DNA from: an uncultured Bacteroidales bacterium
Lineage (GTDB): Bacteria > Bacteroidota > Bacteroidia > Bacteroidales > P3
Reading direction: 5' to 3'
DNA: 28,839 bases
Assembly (NCBI GenBank): GCA_937901525.1
Contig: CALDHX010000087.1
Coordinates: 1 to 28,839, forward strand
Position 1 is the stretch's first letter; the number at the start of each line of letters is the position of its first letter. Positions 22,048 to 28,839 of the stretch are shown piece after piece. A program made the position numbers and the translations under genes. Under the pieces are notes generated by a model that made no database searches, was not told the DNA's origin, and saw only the letters and a program-made list of their open reading frames with translations.

Positions 22048-22828
22048 ATTCTTTGTCTAAGTAAGTTTGCAATTCGTCAATGCTTACTCCATGTTTTACT
22101 ACTCCGTTTTTAACAACCGATATTTTTCCTGTTTGTTCGCTTACAATTACTGAGATTGCATCGCTTACTTCTGTTATTCCTATTGCAGAGCGATGCCTTA
22201 ATCCCATTGAAGCAGGTATGTTGTTGTTTTTACTTACAGGAAGAATACAACGAGCGGCTTGAATTTTGTTATCTTTAATGATTACTGCTCCATCGTGTAA
22301 AGGTGTGTTTTTGAAAAATATTGTTTCTAAGAGTTGAGAGTTGATTTCGGAGGTGAATACATCTCCTGTTTGAATGATTTGTTCAAGAGGATTTGCTTTG
22401 CATATTACGATTAATGCTCCTGTGTATGATTGTGAAAGATGATTACAAGCTAATACTATTGATGAGGCGTCTAAATTGTTCTTAGTTGCTTTGTTTGTTT
22501 TCCAAAAGACGAGCTTTTTCCATTTTTCAAGAAAGCCATTTGAACCCAAAATCACAAGAAAACGTCTTATCTCGCTTTGGAAAATTACAATTAAGGCGAT
22601 TACCCCTACGGAAATAAATTGATCTAAAATTTCTGTAAGGAGTTTCATATCTAAAAACTTAACTGCTTTACTTGCTATGTAGATAAGAATAAAGCCTATT
22701 AAGATGTTTAGGGCGTTTGTTCCTTTTAAAAGTTTATAAAGGTAGTAGAATAGAACTGCTACTAATAGAATATCTACAAAATCTATTATTTTAAATGAGG
22801 GTAAACCTGCAATAGCGTTTAAAATCAT
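22037..22828 (-). CDS. cdaA: diadenylate cyclase CdaA (c-di-AMP synthase)
   Basis: A 263-residue membrane enzyme that makes cyclic di-AMP from two ATP. Three N-terminal TM helices (about 16-34, 38-56, 72-88) are followed by a short coiled linker and the DAC domain, with the catalytic DGA motif (Asp179-Gly180-Ala181 in TPLHDGAVII) and RHR motif (211-213 in MGLRHRSAIG). Length is normal. It overlaps folP by four bases on the same strand, so they are co-transcribed. c-di-AMP controls potassium, osmotic balance and cell-wall homeostasis in many bacteria. The 11-bp tail-to-tail overlap with the glycosyltransferase gene leaves no room for a terminator. Confidence 0.95.
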   Translation of the reverse strand: MILNAIAGLPSFKIIDFVDILLVAVLFYYLYKLLKGTNALNILIGFILIYIASKAVKFLDMKLLTEILDQFISVGVIALIVIFQSEIRRFLVILGSNGFLEKWKKLVFWKTNKATKNNLDASSIVLACNHLSQSYTGALIVICKANPLEQIIQTGDVFTSEINSQLLETIFFKNTPLHDGAVIIKDNKIQAARCILPVSKNNNIPASMGLRHRSAIGITEVSDAISVIVSEQTGKISVVKNGVVKHGVSIDELQTYLDKEFNS

Positions 22829-23658
22829 TGTTGAAAGTGTTTTTTATATAATTGAAATAATTTAATACATTGTTTTGCAACTGCTACATCGTGAACTCTT
22901 AATATGTCTGCACCATTTTGAAGGGCAAAAGCATGTAAGAAGGTTGTGCCGTTAAGGGCTTGCTCGGGATTTATTTCAAGTGGTTTATAAATCATACTCT
23001 TTCGAGAAATTCCTGTTAGAATTGGAAGATTGTAAATTTCAAATTCTTTTTGTTGTGCGAGTAGTTTATAGTTTTCTTCTAAGGTTTTACCAAATCCAAA
23101 TCCTAAGTCTAATATAATATCTTTTGCTCCATATTCATATAAAGCATCAATGCGTTTTGAAAAATATTGACTAATTTTTTCAAGCTTATCGTTATGAGTG
23201 AGTATGTAAGGAACGCCTAATTCGCCAATTGTTTTTAGCATTTGTTTGTCAAAGCCTCCTCCGGAAATGTCGTTGATAATATCTGCTCCTTCTGCAATTG
23301 CTGCACGAGAAACTTCGCTCCAAACAGTGTCTATTGAAATAATAATATTTGGAAATTGCTTTCTTATTGCTTTTAAAACGGGAATAATTTTTGATATTTC
23401 TTCTTTTGCATCGGTAAGTGTAGAACCCGGACGAGTAGAACATGCTCCTATGTCGATAATGTCAGCTCCTTCGGTTATTATTTCTTCTGCTCTTACTAAG
23501 GATTGTTCTAATTTAGTGTATTTTCCACCATCAAAAAAAGAATCTTCTGTAATGTTAAGTATTCCCATTACTTTTGGAGAATCAAATGTAAAAACTTTTT
23601 TTTGACAAATAATACTTGGCTTTCTGAAAAATGTTGTAATTTTACCCTCGCAAAACAT
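22825..23658 (-). CDS. folP: dihydropteroate synthase
   Basis: A 277-residue TIM-barrel enzyme that joins pABA to dihydropterin pyrophosphate in folate synthesis, the sulfonamide target. Motifs: VMGILNITEDSFFDGG (Asn35), IDIGACSTRPGS (Asp69), SIDT (Asp110), INDISGG (Asn129, Asp130), ILDLGFGFGK (Asp184), GISRKSM (Lys220) and RVHDV (Arg254, His256). All key residues are present. Oddly, the usual MHMxGxP loop after the fifth strand is missing: YILTHNDKLEKIS runs directly into the next helix. It precedes cdaA with a four-base overlap, a gene pairing found widely. The -7 box at 23679-23686 lies 21 nt upstream. Confidence 0.95.
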   Translation of the reverse strand: MFCEGKITTFFRKPSIICQKKVFTFDSPKVMGILNITEDSFFDGGKYTKLEQSLVRAEEIITEGADIIDIGACSTRPGSTLTDAKEEISKIIPVLKAIRKQFPNIIISIDTVWSEVSRAAIAEGADIINDISGGGFDKQMLKTIGELGVPYILTHNDKLEKISQYFSKRIDALYEYGAKDIILDLGFGFGKTLEENYKLLAQQKEFEIYNLPILTGISRKSMIYKPLEINPEQALNGTTFLHAFALQNGADILRVHDVAVAKQCIKLFQLYKKHFQQ

Positions 23659-23678
23659 TTTTTTAGTTTTTTATTTAG

Positions 23679-23686
23679 CAAAGATA
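23679..23686 (-). promoter_or_regulatory. -7 element (TATCTTTG) of folP-cdaA
   Basis: Minus-strand match to TAnnTTTG, 21 nt before the folP ATG. A CTTG 18 nt upstream could be a weak -33. It lies in the 36-nt gap to the divergent DUF1599 gene. Confidence 0.5.
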
Positions 23687-23694
23687 GTAAAAAT

Positions 23695-24231
23695 ATGAAT
23701 AAAACAAGTATAGAATACGATAATGTTATAAAAAAGTGTAGAGAATTGTATGAGGCAAAGCTTTCTGATTATGGCACTTCTTGGAGAATTTTAAGGCTTT
23801 CCTCTCTTACTGATCAAATTTTCATAAAAGCTTCTCGTATAAGAAGTATTCAAGAATCGGGAGAGCAAATGATTGATGAGGGAATACTTTCTGAGTTTAT
23901 TGGAATGATAAATTATGGTATTATTGCTTTGATTCAAATTGAGTTAAAGGATAGTTCTGAAATGGAATTGCCAATAGAGAAGGCTCTTTCGTTGTATGAT
24001 AAGTATGCTAATGAAACAAAAAATCTTATGTTAAAGAAAAATCATGACTATTCTGAGGCTTGGAGAGATATGAGAGTGAGTTCTATTACGGATTTGATAT
24101 TAATGAAGATTTTTCGCTTAAAACAAATTGAGGATAATCAAGGAAAAACAAAGGTAAGCGAAGGGGTAGATGCTAATTATCAAGATATAGTTAATTATTC
24201 TGTATTTGCAAGTATAAAATTAGGATTATAA
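23695..24231 (+). CDS. DUF1599 tandem-domain protein
   Basis: A 178-residue protein with two DUF1599 (nucleotide modification associated domain 1) repeats. The first is at about 7-80 (CRELYEAKLSDYGTSWRILR, SSLTDQIFIKASRIR) and the second at about 98-178 (KNLMLKKNHDYSEAWRDMR, SSITDLILMKIFRLK). The shared pattern is K-x-x-D-Y-x-x-x-W-R-x-x-R-x-S-S-x-T-D. The family is widespread in Bacteroidota and of unknown biochemical role; a nucleotide-related function is inferred only from the Pfam name. Start 23695 (MNKTSIEYDN) is preferred. A frame extension to 23602 would run into the divergent folP gene. It leads an operon with the DoxX-like gene 1 nt downstream. Confidence 0.88.
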   Translation: MNKTSIEYDNVIKKCRELYEAKLSDYGTSWRILRLSSLTDQIFIKASRIRSIQESGEQMIDEGILSEFIGMINYGIIALIQIELKDSSEMELPIEKALSLYDKYANETKNLMLKKNHDYSEAWRDMRVSSITDLILMKIFRLKQIEDNQGKTKVSEGVDANYQDIVNYSVFASIKLGL

Positions 24232-24232
24232 T

Positions 24233-25354
24233 ATGAAGGCAATTTCGATTTTATTAAGAGCAATCTTTGGTGGAGTTTTTATTTTCTCTGGATTTGTAAA
24301 AGCAGTTGACCCTTGGGGAACGGCATATAAGATAGAGGAATATATAGCTGTATTTGGAATGAATTGGCTTACTGATGCAATTTCATTTCTTCCTATAACA
24401 CTGTCTATTCTTCTTAGTTCAATAGAATTTATGATAGGTGTTTTGATATTTTTCGGCTTTTTCCCTAAGCTATCTAAGTATTCGGCAGCTATTATTATGG
24501 GATTTTTTACCATTCTTACCTTTATTGATGCACTAACTAATAAGGTTGATGATTGCGGTTGCTTTGGCGATGCAATAAAGCTAACAAATTGGGAAACTTT
24601 CTGGAAGAATGTTGTGTTAGATGTAATTTTGGTGGGAATATTTCTTTTGGAACGTAAAATGGAATTAGGGGTAAGTAGAGTGAATTCTAAATTGCTTACT
24701 TCTATTTTTGGAGTGTTTATTATTGCATTTTCTGTTTATAGTGCAGTTTATGAACCTGTAATTGATTTTAGAGCATGGAAAATAGGAAATCAAATGGTTC
24801 CTGTTGGAGATGATGTAACTCCTCCTGTTAGTTATGCGAAATATGTAAATAATTCTACAGGAAAAGAAAAAGAATTTACGATGGAGGATTTAATGGAAGA
24901 GTATAAAGTGAATCCAGATTTTGCAAAACAGTGGTCTTTTATTGATTCAAGAGTGGAAAACACTAATACTGTTGCGGCAGATGGTTTTTCTCTAACTTTA
25001 TTAGATATTGGAGAAGAAGATGAAACGATAGATATACTTTCAGACACTACTTCGGATTTGTATATGATTACTTCGTATGATTTAAGAAAAGCAAACGAAA
25101 AAGGATTGAATAAGATGTTGGATTATTGCGAAAAATTAATAGAAAAAGGCAATAGAGTATTGATAGTTACTGCTTCAAATACTGAGGGCTGTGCCGAATT
25201 TTTAGAAAAATATCCTAAGGCTAATAATTTTTTGATTTACTCCTCTGATGACAAATCAATAAAAACCATTCTTCGTTCAAATCCTGGTTTGATTCAAATC
25301 TCAAAAGGAAAGGTTGAAAACAAATGGTCTTGGAGAAGTTTGCCTACTAAATAA
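24233..25354 (+). CDS. BT_3928-like DoxX/MauE family membrane protein
   Basis: A 373-residue protein. The N-terminal half is a DoxX/MauE-like four-helix membrane unit (LRAIFGGVFIFSGFVKAVDPWG; helices about 5-22, 50-75, 84-102, 125-140), with Cys108 and Cys110 in DDCGCFGDAI on a loop. A fifth helix near 155-172 leads to an extra-cytoplasmic or soluble C-terminal half (about 250-373) resembling a thioredoxin-like fold without the CxxC (VLIVTASNTEGCAEFLEKYP). In Bacteroidota this family usually follows DUF1599, as here. The Cys pair suggests electron or disulfide transfer, by analogy to MauE. Its stop overlaps the permease ATG by one base. Confidence 0.82.
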   Translation: MKAISILLRAIFGGVFIFSGFVKAVDPWGTAYKIEEYIAVFGMNWLTDAISFLPITLSILLSSIEFMIGVLIFFGFFPKLSKYSAAIIMGFFTILTFIDALTNKVDDCGCFGDAIKLTNWETFWKNVVLDVILVGIFLLERKMELGVSRVNSKLLTSIFGVFIIAFSVYSAVYEPVIDFRAWKIGNQMVPVGDDVTPPVSYAKYVNNSTGKEKEFTMEDLMEEYKVNPDFAKQWSFIDSRVENTNTVAADGFSLTLLDIGEEDETIDILSDTTSDLYMITSYDLRKANEKGLNKMLDYCEKLIEKGNRVLIVTASNTEGCAEFLEKYPKANNFLIYSSDDKSIKTILRSNPGLIQISKGKVENKWSWRSLPTK

Positions 25355-26319
25355 TGATAAAGTTTATACTTAAAAAAATAGCGTATGGTTTCCTTGTAAT
25401 GTTTGGTGTAATAACACTCGTATTTGTGTTATTTAACATCTTACCTGGTGATCCTGCGAGAATGATGCTTGGACAAAGAGCCGATGAAAAAAGTATTGAA
25501 GCAATACATAAAGAATTAGGATTAGATAAACCATTGCATCATCAATATTGTAAGTATATTTATGATTTAAGTCATTTTGATTTAAGACGCAGTTATCAAA
25601 GCGGAAAACCCGTTGTTGATATTCTAAAAGAGGCTTTCCCAAATACGATTTATCTTGCTTTGCTTAGCATAACGATTGCTTTTGTTTTGGGCGTTACCTT
25701 AGGTTCATTAGCAGCTGTTTTCAAAGATGGGTGGTTGGAAAAGATTATTCTTGTTATAACATCTCTTGGAATGAGTTTGCCATCTTTTTTTGCTGCAATT
25801 CTTATTGCTTGGATTTTTGCATTTCTTTTAGCAGATTACACCGGCCTTTCAATGTTTGGTAGTTTATATAGCGTAGATGATTTTGGAGAAGGAGAGTATT
25901 TGAGTTTGAAAAACATTATTTTACCTGCAATAACTCTTGGAATACGTCCACTCGCTGTAATAACCGAATTAACAAAAAGCACGATGAAAGAAGTCCTTTC
26001 GCAAGATTACATACGCACAGCAAAAGCAAAAGGATTAAGTAAGTTTAAAGTAATTTATTCACACGCACTAAGAAACACACTAAATCCAATAGTTAGTTCA
26101 GTGAGTGGGTGGTTTGCATCTTTAATTGCAGGGGCTGTGTTTGTGGAATACATATTTGATTGGAAAGGAGTGGGGGTTGTGATTGTTGATAGCTTAGAAA
26201 AATATGACTTTCCTGTGCTTATGGGAGCTTTAATTGTGATTTGTGTAATACTTATTATTATAAACGTATTGACAGATATAATTTACGCACTCTTAGACCC
26301 AAGAGTGCGTATCAAATAA
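25354..26319 (+). CDS. DppB-type ABC transporter permease, without visible partners
   Basis: A 321-residue inner-membrane permease of the dipeptide/oligopeptide/nickel class: MIKFILKKIAYGFLVMFGVITLVFVLFNILPGDPARMMLGQ at the N-terminus, six TM helices, the EAA loop at about 219-241 (YIRTAKAKGLSKFKVIYSHALRN) and the end YALLDPRVR. It normally pairs with a DppC-type permease, two ATPases and a binding protein. None is in this window. It is joined by a one-base overlap to the DoxX-like gene. The last codons contain an 11-bp perfect hairpin, and the stop abuts the convergent nitroreductase stop. Confidence 0.92.
   Translation: MIKFILKKIAYGFLVMFGVITLVFVLFNILPGDPARMMLGQRADEKSIEAIHKELGLDKPLHHQYCKYIYDLSHFDLRRSYQSGKPVVDILKEAFPNTIYLALLSITIAFVLGVTLGSLAAVFKDGWLEKIILVITSLGMSLPSFFAAILIAWIFAFLLADYTGLSMFGSLYSVDDFGEGEYLSLKNIILPAITLGIRPLAVITELTKSTMKEVLSQDYIRTAKAKGLSKFKVIYSHALRNTLNPIVSSVSGWFASLIAGAVFVEYIFDWKGVGVVIVDSLEKYDFPVLMGALIVICVILIIINVLTDIIYALLDPRVRIK
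26284..26311. other. 11-bp perfect hairpin at the end of the permease gene
   Basis: TACGCACTCTT (26284-26294) and AAGAGTGCGTA (26301-26311) flank an AGACCC loop, within the last codons of the permease and 8 bases before its stop. There is no T tract on either strand. The gene-end position between convergent genes suggests a 3'-end or bidirectional termination signal, but the LLDPRVR residues it encodes are conserved in the family and may drive part of it. Confidence 0.6.
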
Positions 26320-26913
26320 CTACCATTTATTCCAGTGTATTCTTTCTTCTTTCCATTTATCCTTTGGTTCTTGTTCTTTATCTCTAACTCCAATAGGAAT
26401 AATGTTTAAAGGAATAATATTTTCTGGTAAAGACAGCAAATTACTTAGCTTTTCTATTCTTTCTTTTCCAGGATAAATTCCACACCAAACAGCACCTAAG
26501 CCCATAGAATGAGCAGCTAAAAGAATATTTTCAGTAGCAGCAGAGCAATCTTGAATCCAATATTCTTGACTAGTGCCTTCTAATGTTAATTTTAAATCGC
26601 CACAAACAACTATTGCACACGATGCTTTCTTTATCATAGCGGCATTTTTCAATTCTTCGCCGATTTTCTCCATCAAAGCTTTGTCATCAATTACCACAAA
26701 AGCCCAAGGTTGTTTGTTTACCGCACTTGGAGCCGACATACCTGCTCTTAGCAATGTCATTATTTGGTCTTTTTCTACTTGCTTATCAGAATAAGAACGA
26801 ATACTAGACCTATTGAAAATAGTTTCTAAGGTTTGGTTCATTTCTGTTTGAGCAACAGACAAACCACTTGCCAAAACAAAGGCAAAAATCAATAAAAAAG
26901 ATTTAATTCTCAT
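26320..26913 (-). CDS. nitroreductase family protein with signal peptide
   Basis: A 197-residue protein. Residues 1-22 are a clear Sec signal peptide (MRIKSFLLIF, ending GLSVAQ). The rest is an FMN-dependent nitroreductase fold: RSSIRSYSD (35-43), APSAVNKQPWAFVVI (61-75), a central DCSAATENILLAAHSMGLGAVWCGIYP and the C-terminal IPIGVRDKEQEPKDKW. Such enzymes use FMN and NAD(P)H, which are cytoplasmic, so export is odd. The folded flavoprotein may receive FMN or electrons outside, or have another role. No twin-arginine motif is seen. It is convergent with the permease, with no spacer between the stops. Confidence 0.88.
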   Translation of the reverse strand: MRIKSFLLIFAFVLASGLSVAQTEMNQTLETIFNRSSIRSYSDKQVEKDQIMTLLRAGMSAPSAVNKQPWAFVVIDDKALMEKIGEELKNAAMIKKASCAIVVCGDLKLTLEGTSQEYWIQDCSAATENILLAAHSMGLGAVWCGIYPGKERIEKLSNLLSLPENIIPLNIIPIGVRDKEQEPKDKWKEERIHWNKW

Positions 26914-26987
26914 AAAAATAATAAATTTAGGTTTTGAATAAAACGAATAATATCGCTTTTTAATTGTTTAAAACGAAAAGTTTTGTG

Positions 26988-26995
26988 TAATTTTG
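26988..26995 (+). promoter_or_regulatory. -7 element (TAATTTTG) of the CoA-transferase gene
   Basis: Match to TAnnTTTG, 28 nt before ATG 27024. ATTG at 26963-26966 gives a weak -33 with a 21-nt spacer. Confidence 0.55.
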
Positions 26996-27023
26996 CACCA
27001 CGAAACAAAAAAATATCAATAAA

Positions 27024-28331
27024 ATGAATAACACATATAAAGCAGTTAGCCCACAAGAAGCAGTAAAATGTATTAAAAGTGGCGATCACATACACCTAAG
27101 TAGCGTTGCTTCGGCACCAAAGTGCTTGATAGATGCAATGTGTGAAAGAGGAAGAAATAAAGAATTTAAGAATGTTTACATTCATCACCTACATACAGAG
27201 GGTGAAGCTCCGTATGCAAGTGCAGAATTTGAAGGAATATTCCAACATGATGCCTTTTTCGTAGGTTCAAATGTTAGAAAAGACGTTCAAGCAGGCTATG
27301 CAGATTATATTCCTATCTTTTTGAGCGAAACACAAAAGCTTTATCGTGAAGGATATGTGCCTTGCGATGTAGCAATGGTTCAAGTTTGTCCACCAGATGA
27401 CCATGGTTTTGTGTCATTAGGAACAAGTGTTGATGCAACTCTTGCAGCAATAGAAACAGCAAAAACAGTTATCGCAGTAGTTAATCCAAAAGTTCCACGT
27501 TCTTTTGGAGATGCGTTGATACCAATGAGTATGATAGACATATTTGTTGAAGACGACACTCCTTTAATGCCAGGACATTTCACAGAACCTAATGAACAAG
27601 AAATAGCAATAGGAAAACATTGTGCTGCTTTAATAGAAGATGGAGCTTGTATGCAAATGGGAATTGGAGCAATTCCTAATGCGGTGCTTGCACAACTTGG
27701 AGGACACAAAGATTTAGGTATTCACACAGAAATGTTTGCAGATGGTGTTCTTCCACTTGTAGAAAAAGGAGTAATCAACGGAAGAAATAAAGCATTAGAT
27801 CGTGGAAAAATGGTTTCAACTTTCTTAATGGGAAGCCAAAAAGTTTACGATTTCTTACACAATAACCCAATGGTTGCAATGATGGACGTAGCTTACACAA
27901 ACGATCCTTTCGTTGTGGCTCAACAACCAAAGATGACAGCAATCAACTCAGCACTTCAAATCGACCTTACAGGACAAGTATGTGCAGACTCTTTGGGAAC
28001 AAAATTCTTCTCAGGAGTTGGAGGACAAATAGACTTCATTTACGGAGCATCAAGAAGCAAAGGCGGAAAATCAATCATAGCAATGCCATCTGTAACTAAG
28101 AACGGAATAAGCAAAATCGCTAACACTTTAACTCTTGGAGCAGGAGTTGTAACAACAAGAAACCACATTCATTGGTTTGTTACTGAATATGGTGCAGTAA
28201 ATCTTTATGGAAAGAGCCTTCAAGAAAGAGCAAGATTGTTAATTTCAGTAGCTCACCCTGACCATAGAGAAGAATTAGATAGAGCAGCCTTTGAACGCTA
28301 TGGCTCACACTATCATTTCATAACAAAATAA
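27024..28331 (+). CDS. acetyl-CoA hydrolase/CoA-transferase family protein (4-hydroxybutyrate CoA-transferase-like)
   Basis: A 435-residue cytoplasmic enzyme of the Cat1/Cat2/AbfT group. The N-terminal half holds HHLHTEGEAPYASAEFEGIF and CDVAMVQVCPPDDHGFVSLGTSVD. The catalytic glutamate is Glu236 in LGIHTEMFADGV, next to position 238 in the clostridial 4-hydroxybutyrate enzyme. The C-terminal half has FSGVGGQIDFIYGASRSKGGKSI and the end TEYGAVNLYGKSLQERA. It moves CoA between acetate and another acid (4-hydroxybutyrate, butyrate, propionate or succinate); which one cannot be read here. It would serve acetate, propionate or butyrate fermentation. Monocistronic with A-rich codons and a strong terminator. 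Confidence 0.9.
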   Translation: MNNTYKAVSPQEAVKCIKSGDHIHLSSVASAPKCLIDAMCERGRNKEFKNVYIHHLHTEGEAPYASAEFEGIFQHDAFFVGSNVRKDVQAGYADYIPIFLSETQKLYREGYVPCDVAMVQVCPPDDHGFVSLGTSVDATLAAIETAKTVIAVVNPKVPRSFGDALIPMSMIDIFVEDDTPLMPGHFTEPNEQEIAIGKHCAALIEDGACMQMGIGAIPNAVLAQLGGHKDLGIHTEMFADGVLPLVEKGVINGRNKALDRGKMVSTFLMGSQKVYDFLHNNPMVAMMDVAYTNDPFVVAQQPKMTAINSALQIDLTGQVCADSLGTKFFSGVGGQIDFIYGASRSKGGKSIIAMPSVTKNGISKIANTLTLGAGVVTTRNHIHWFVTEYGAVNLYGKSLQERARLLISVAHPDHREELDRAAFERYGSHYHFITK

Positions 28332-28369
28332 GGGCTTATCTTATTGGTGATACAAACCTTTAATTTTCC

Positions 28370-28403
28370 AAAGGAGTTGAAAACAGTTTCAACTCCTTTT
28401 TTT
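28370..28403 (+). terminator. terminator of the CoA-transferase gene
   Basis: AAAGGAGTTGAAA (28370-28382) pairs perfectly with TTTCAACTCCTTT (28387-28399) around an ACAG loop, followed by more T. Confidence 0.93.
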
Positions 28404-28839
28404 GTGTTTGTTTAAATAGGCTTTAAAAGTAAAATAAAAAGCTTTCCCCAAGAGTTAAGCTCAAATGCTTGCGATATTTTCAAACAAGTGAAAAGTAATC
28501 CGAAATTTTCGATTTATTTGCCCTTAACTAAAAACCATAAAATCAAAGATTTAACATTTTTAAGCCTTGAAAACGCTAATTTTTTCTTTGATTTAGCGTG
28601 ATTTTTTCTTGGTTTTAGCAAAATATTTCTTGATTTTAGAAAATTATTTCTTTGATTTTTTTACTTATTTCTTTGATTTTTTTCGTTTTTTCAAAGACTT
28701 ATTTTGCCAAAGCCTCAATTTAGCAAAAAAACTCACCAAAATACCCCAATTTTTCGTCAATTTTTCTCAAAAAAATCAAGACTTGCAAAAATAAAATTTC
28801 AACAAAATAAAAAAAAGTTCTATTGCAAACACTTCATCT
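28404..28839. other. gene-free AT-rich intergenic end of the window
   Basis: No credible coding region is seen over 436 bases. The stretch contains the periodic T-rich repeats described separately, a TAAGCTC-containing segment near 28457 and homopolymer-rich A/T sequence. The only open frame (28609-28794) is Phe-rich and is made of the repeats. Confidence 0.7.
28581..28697. repeat. five degenerate T-rich repeats with 21-nt period
   Basis: A unit TTTCTTTGATTT (variants TTTCTTGGTTTT, TTTCTTGATTTT) recurs with its C at 28586, 28608, 28629, 28650 and 28671, spacings 22, 21, 21 and 21. The next T-rich block at 28692 keeps the phase. The first unit sits in the loop of an ACGCTAA/TTAGCGT inverted repeat (28573-28599). 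The inverse word AATCAAAGAT occurs at 28541-28550. The function is unknown. The spacing equals two helical turns. Confidence 0.75.

Noticed and set aside
23602..23694. N-terminal extension of the DUF1599 protein
   Set aside because: It would overlap the divergent folP start and lacks family similarity; MNKTSIEYDN at 23695 fits the family.
28573..28697. CRISPR array
   Set aside because: Repeats are degenerate, about 12 nt long with 21-nt period, without spacers of normal length and without cas genes.
28609..28794. 61-codon open frame at the right end
   Set aside because: Phe/Lys-rich translation produced by the T-rich repeats; no start signal and no protein-like pattern.

Overview
The window looks like chromosomal DNA of an AT-rich member of the Bacteroidota, probably order Bacteroidales. 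The signs are Bacteroidota-type promoters (TTTG, about 19-20 nt, TAnnTTTG) before several transcription units, mostly no Shine-Dalgarno (SD) sequences, a C-terminal type IX secretion sorting domain, and gene families typical of the phylum (DUF1599 tandem protein, BT_3928/DoxX-type protein, Bacteroidota-type LptF, a 37-kDa nucleoid-associated protein). No prophage, plasmid, CRISPR or insertion sequence is visible. The finer lineage cannot be fixed from this sequence.

Layout. 1-2.8 kb: a small exported protein with a C-terminal membrane anchor, translationally coupled to a surface LRR protein with a T9SS tail, behind a run of 20 T. 2.8-3.8 kb: a LuxR-type regulator whose N-terminal half is a YtfE/RIC-like hemerythrin. 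3.86 kb: tRNA-Phe, followed by a two-gene AAA ATPase/RloB cassette (4.0-5.9 kb) that looks like an abortive-infection (AbiL/RloAB-type) module. 5.9-10.2 kb: lytic transglycosylase, a large exported helical protein of unknown function and a nucleoid-associated protein. 10.2-14 kb: housekeeping block with enolase, L28, acyl-CoA thioesterase, S21, XerC-type recombinase and hibernation factor. 14.1-17.6 kb: a 1154-residue protein that I read as a PPi-type PEP carboxykinase-like enzyme. 17.6-18.2 kb: a cysteine-containing small protein behind a striking nest of palindromes. 18.3-22 kb: LptF plus two glycosyltransferases in one overlapping operon (envelope assembly). 22-23.7 kb, minus strand: folP-cdaA. 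23.7-26.3 kb: DUF1599, DoxX/BT_3928 and a lone DppB-type permease. 26.3-28.3 kb: exported nitroreductase (minus) and a CoA-transferase. The last 0.5 kb is gene-free and carries 21-nt periodic T-rich repeats.

How the parts connect. Strong SD sequences sit before only a few genes (the LRR protein, hpf, the 142-residue gene; partial ones before eno and rpsU). In Bacteroidota the anti-SD is normally masked by ribosomal proteins including bS21, and rpsU itself lies here. The SD-bearing genes could therefore form a set that responds to bS21-poor ribosomes. Other leads are the six-ligand hemerythrin-LuxR sensor, the RloAB-type cassette beside tRNA-Phe (with an altered TOPRIM-like motif), the palindrome cluster at 17.66-17.72 kb and the possible sorting tail on the first small protein.
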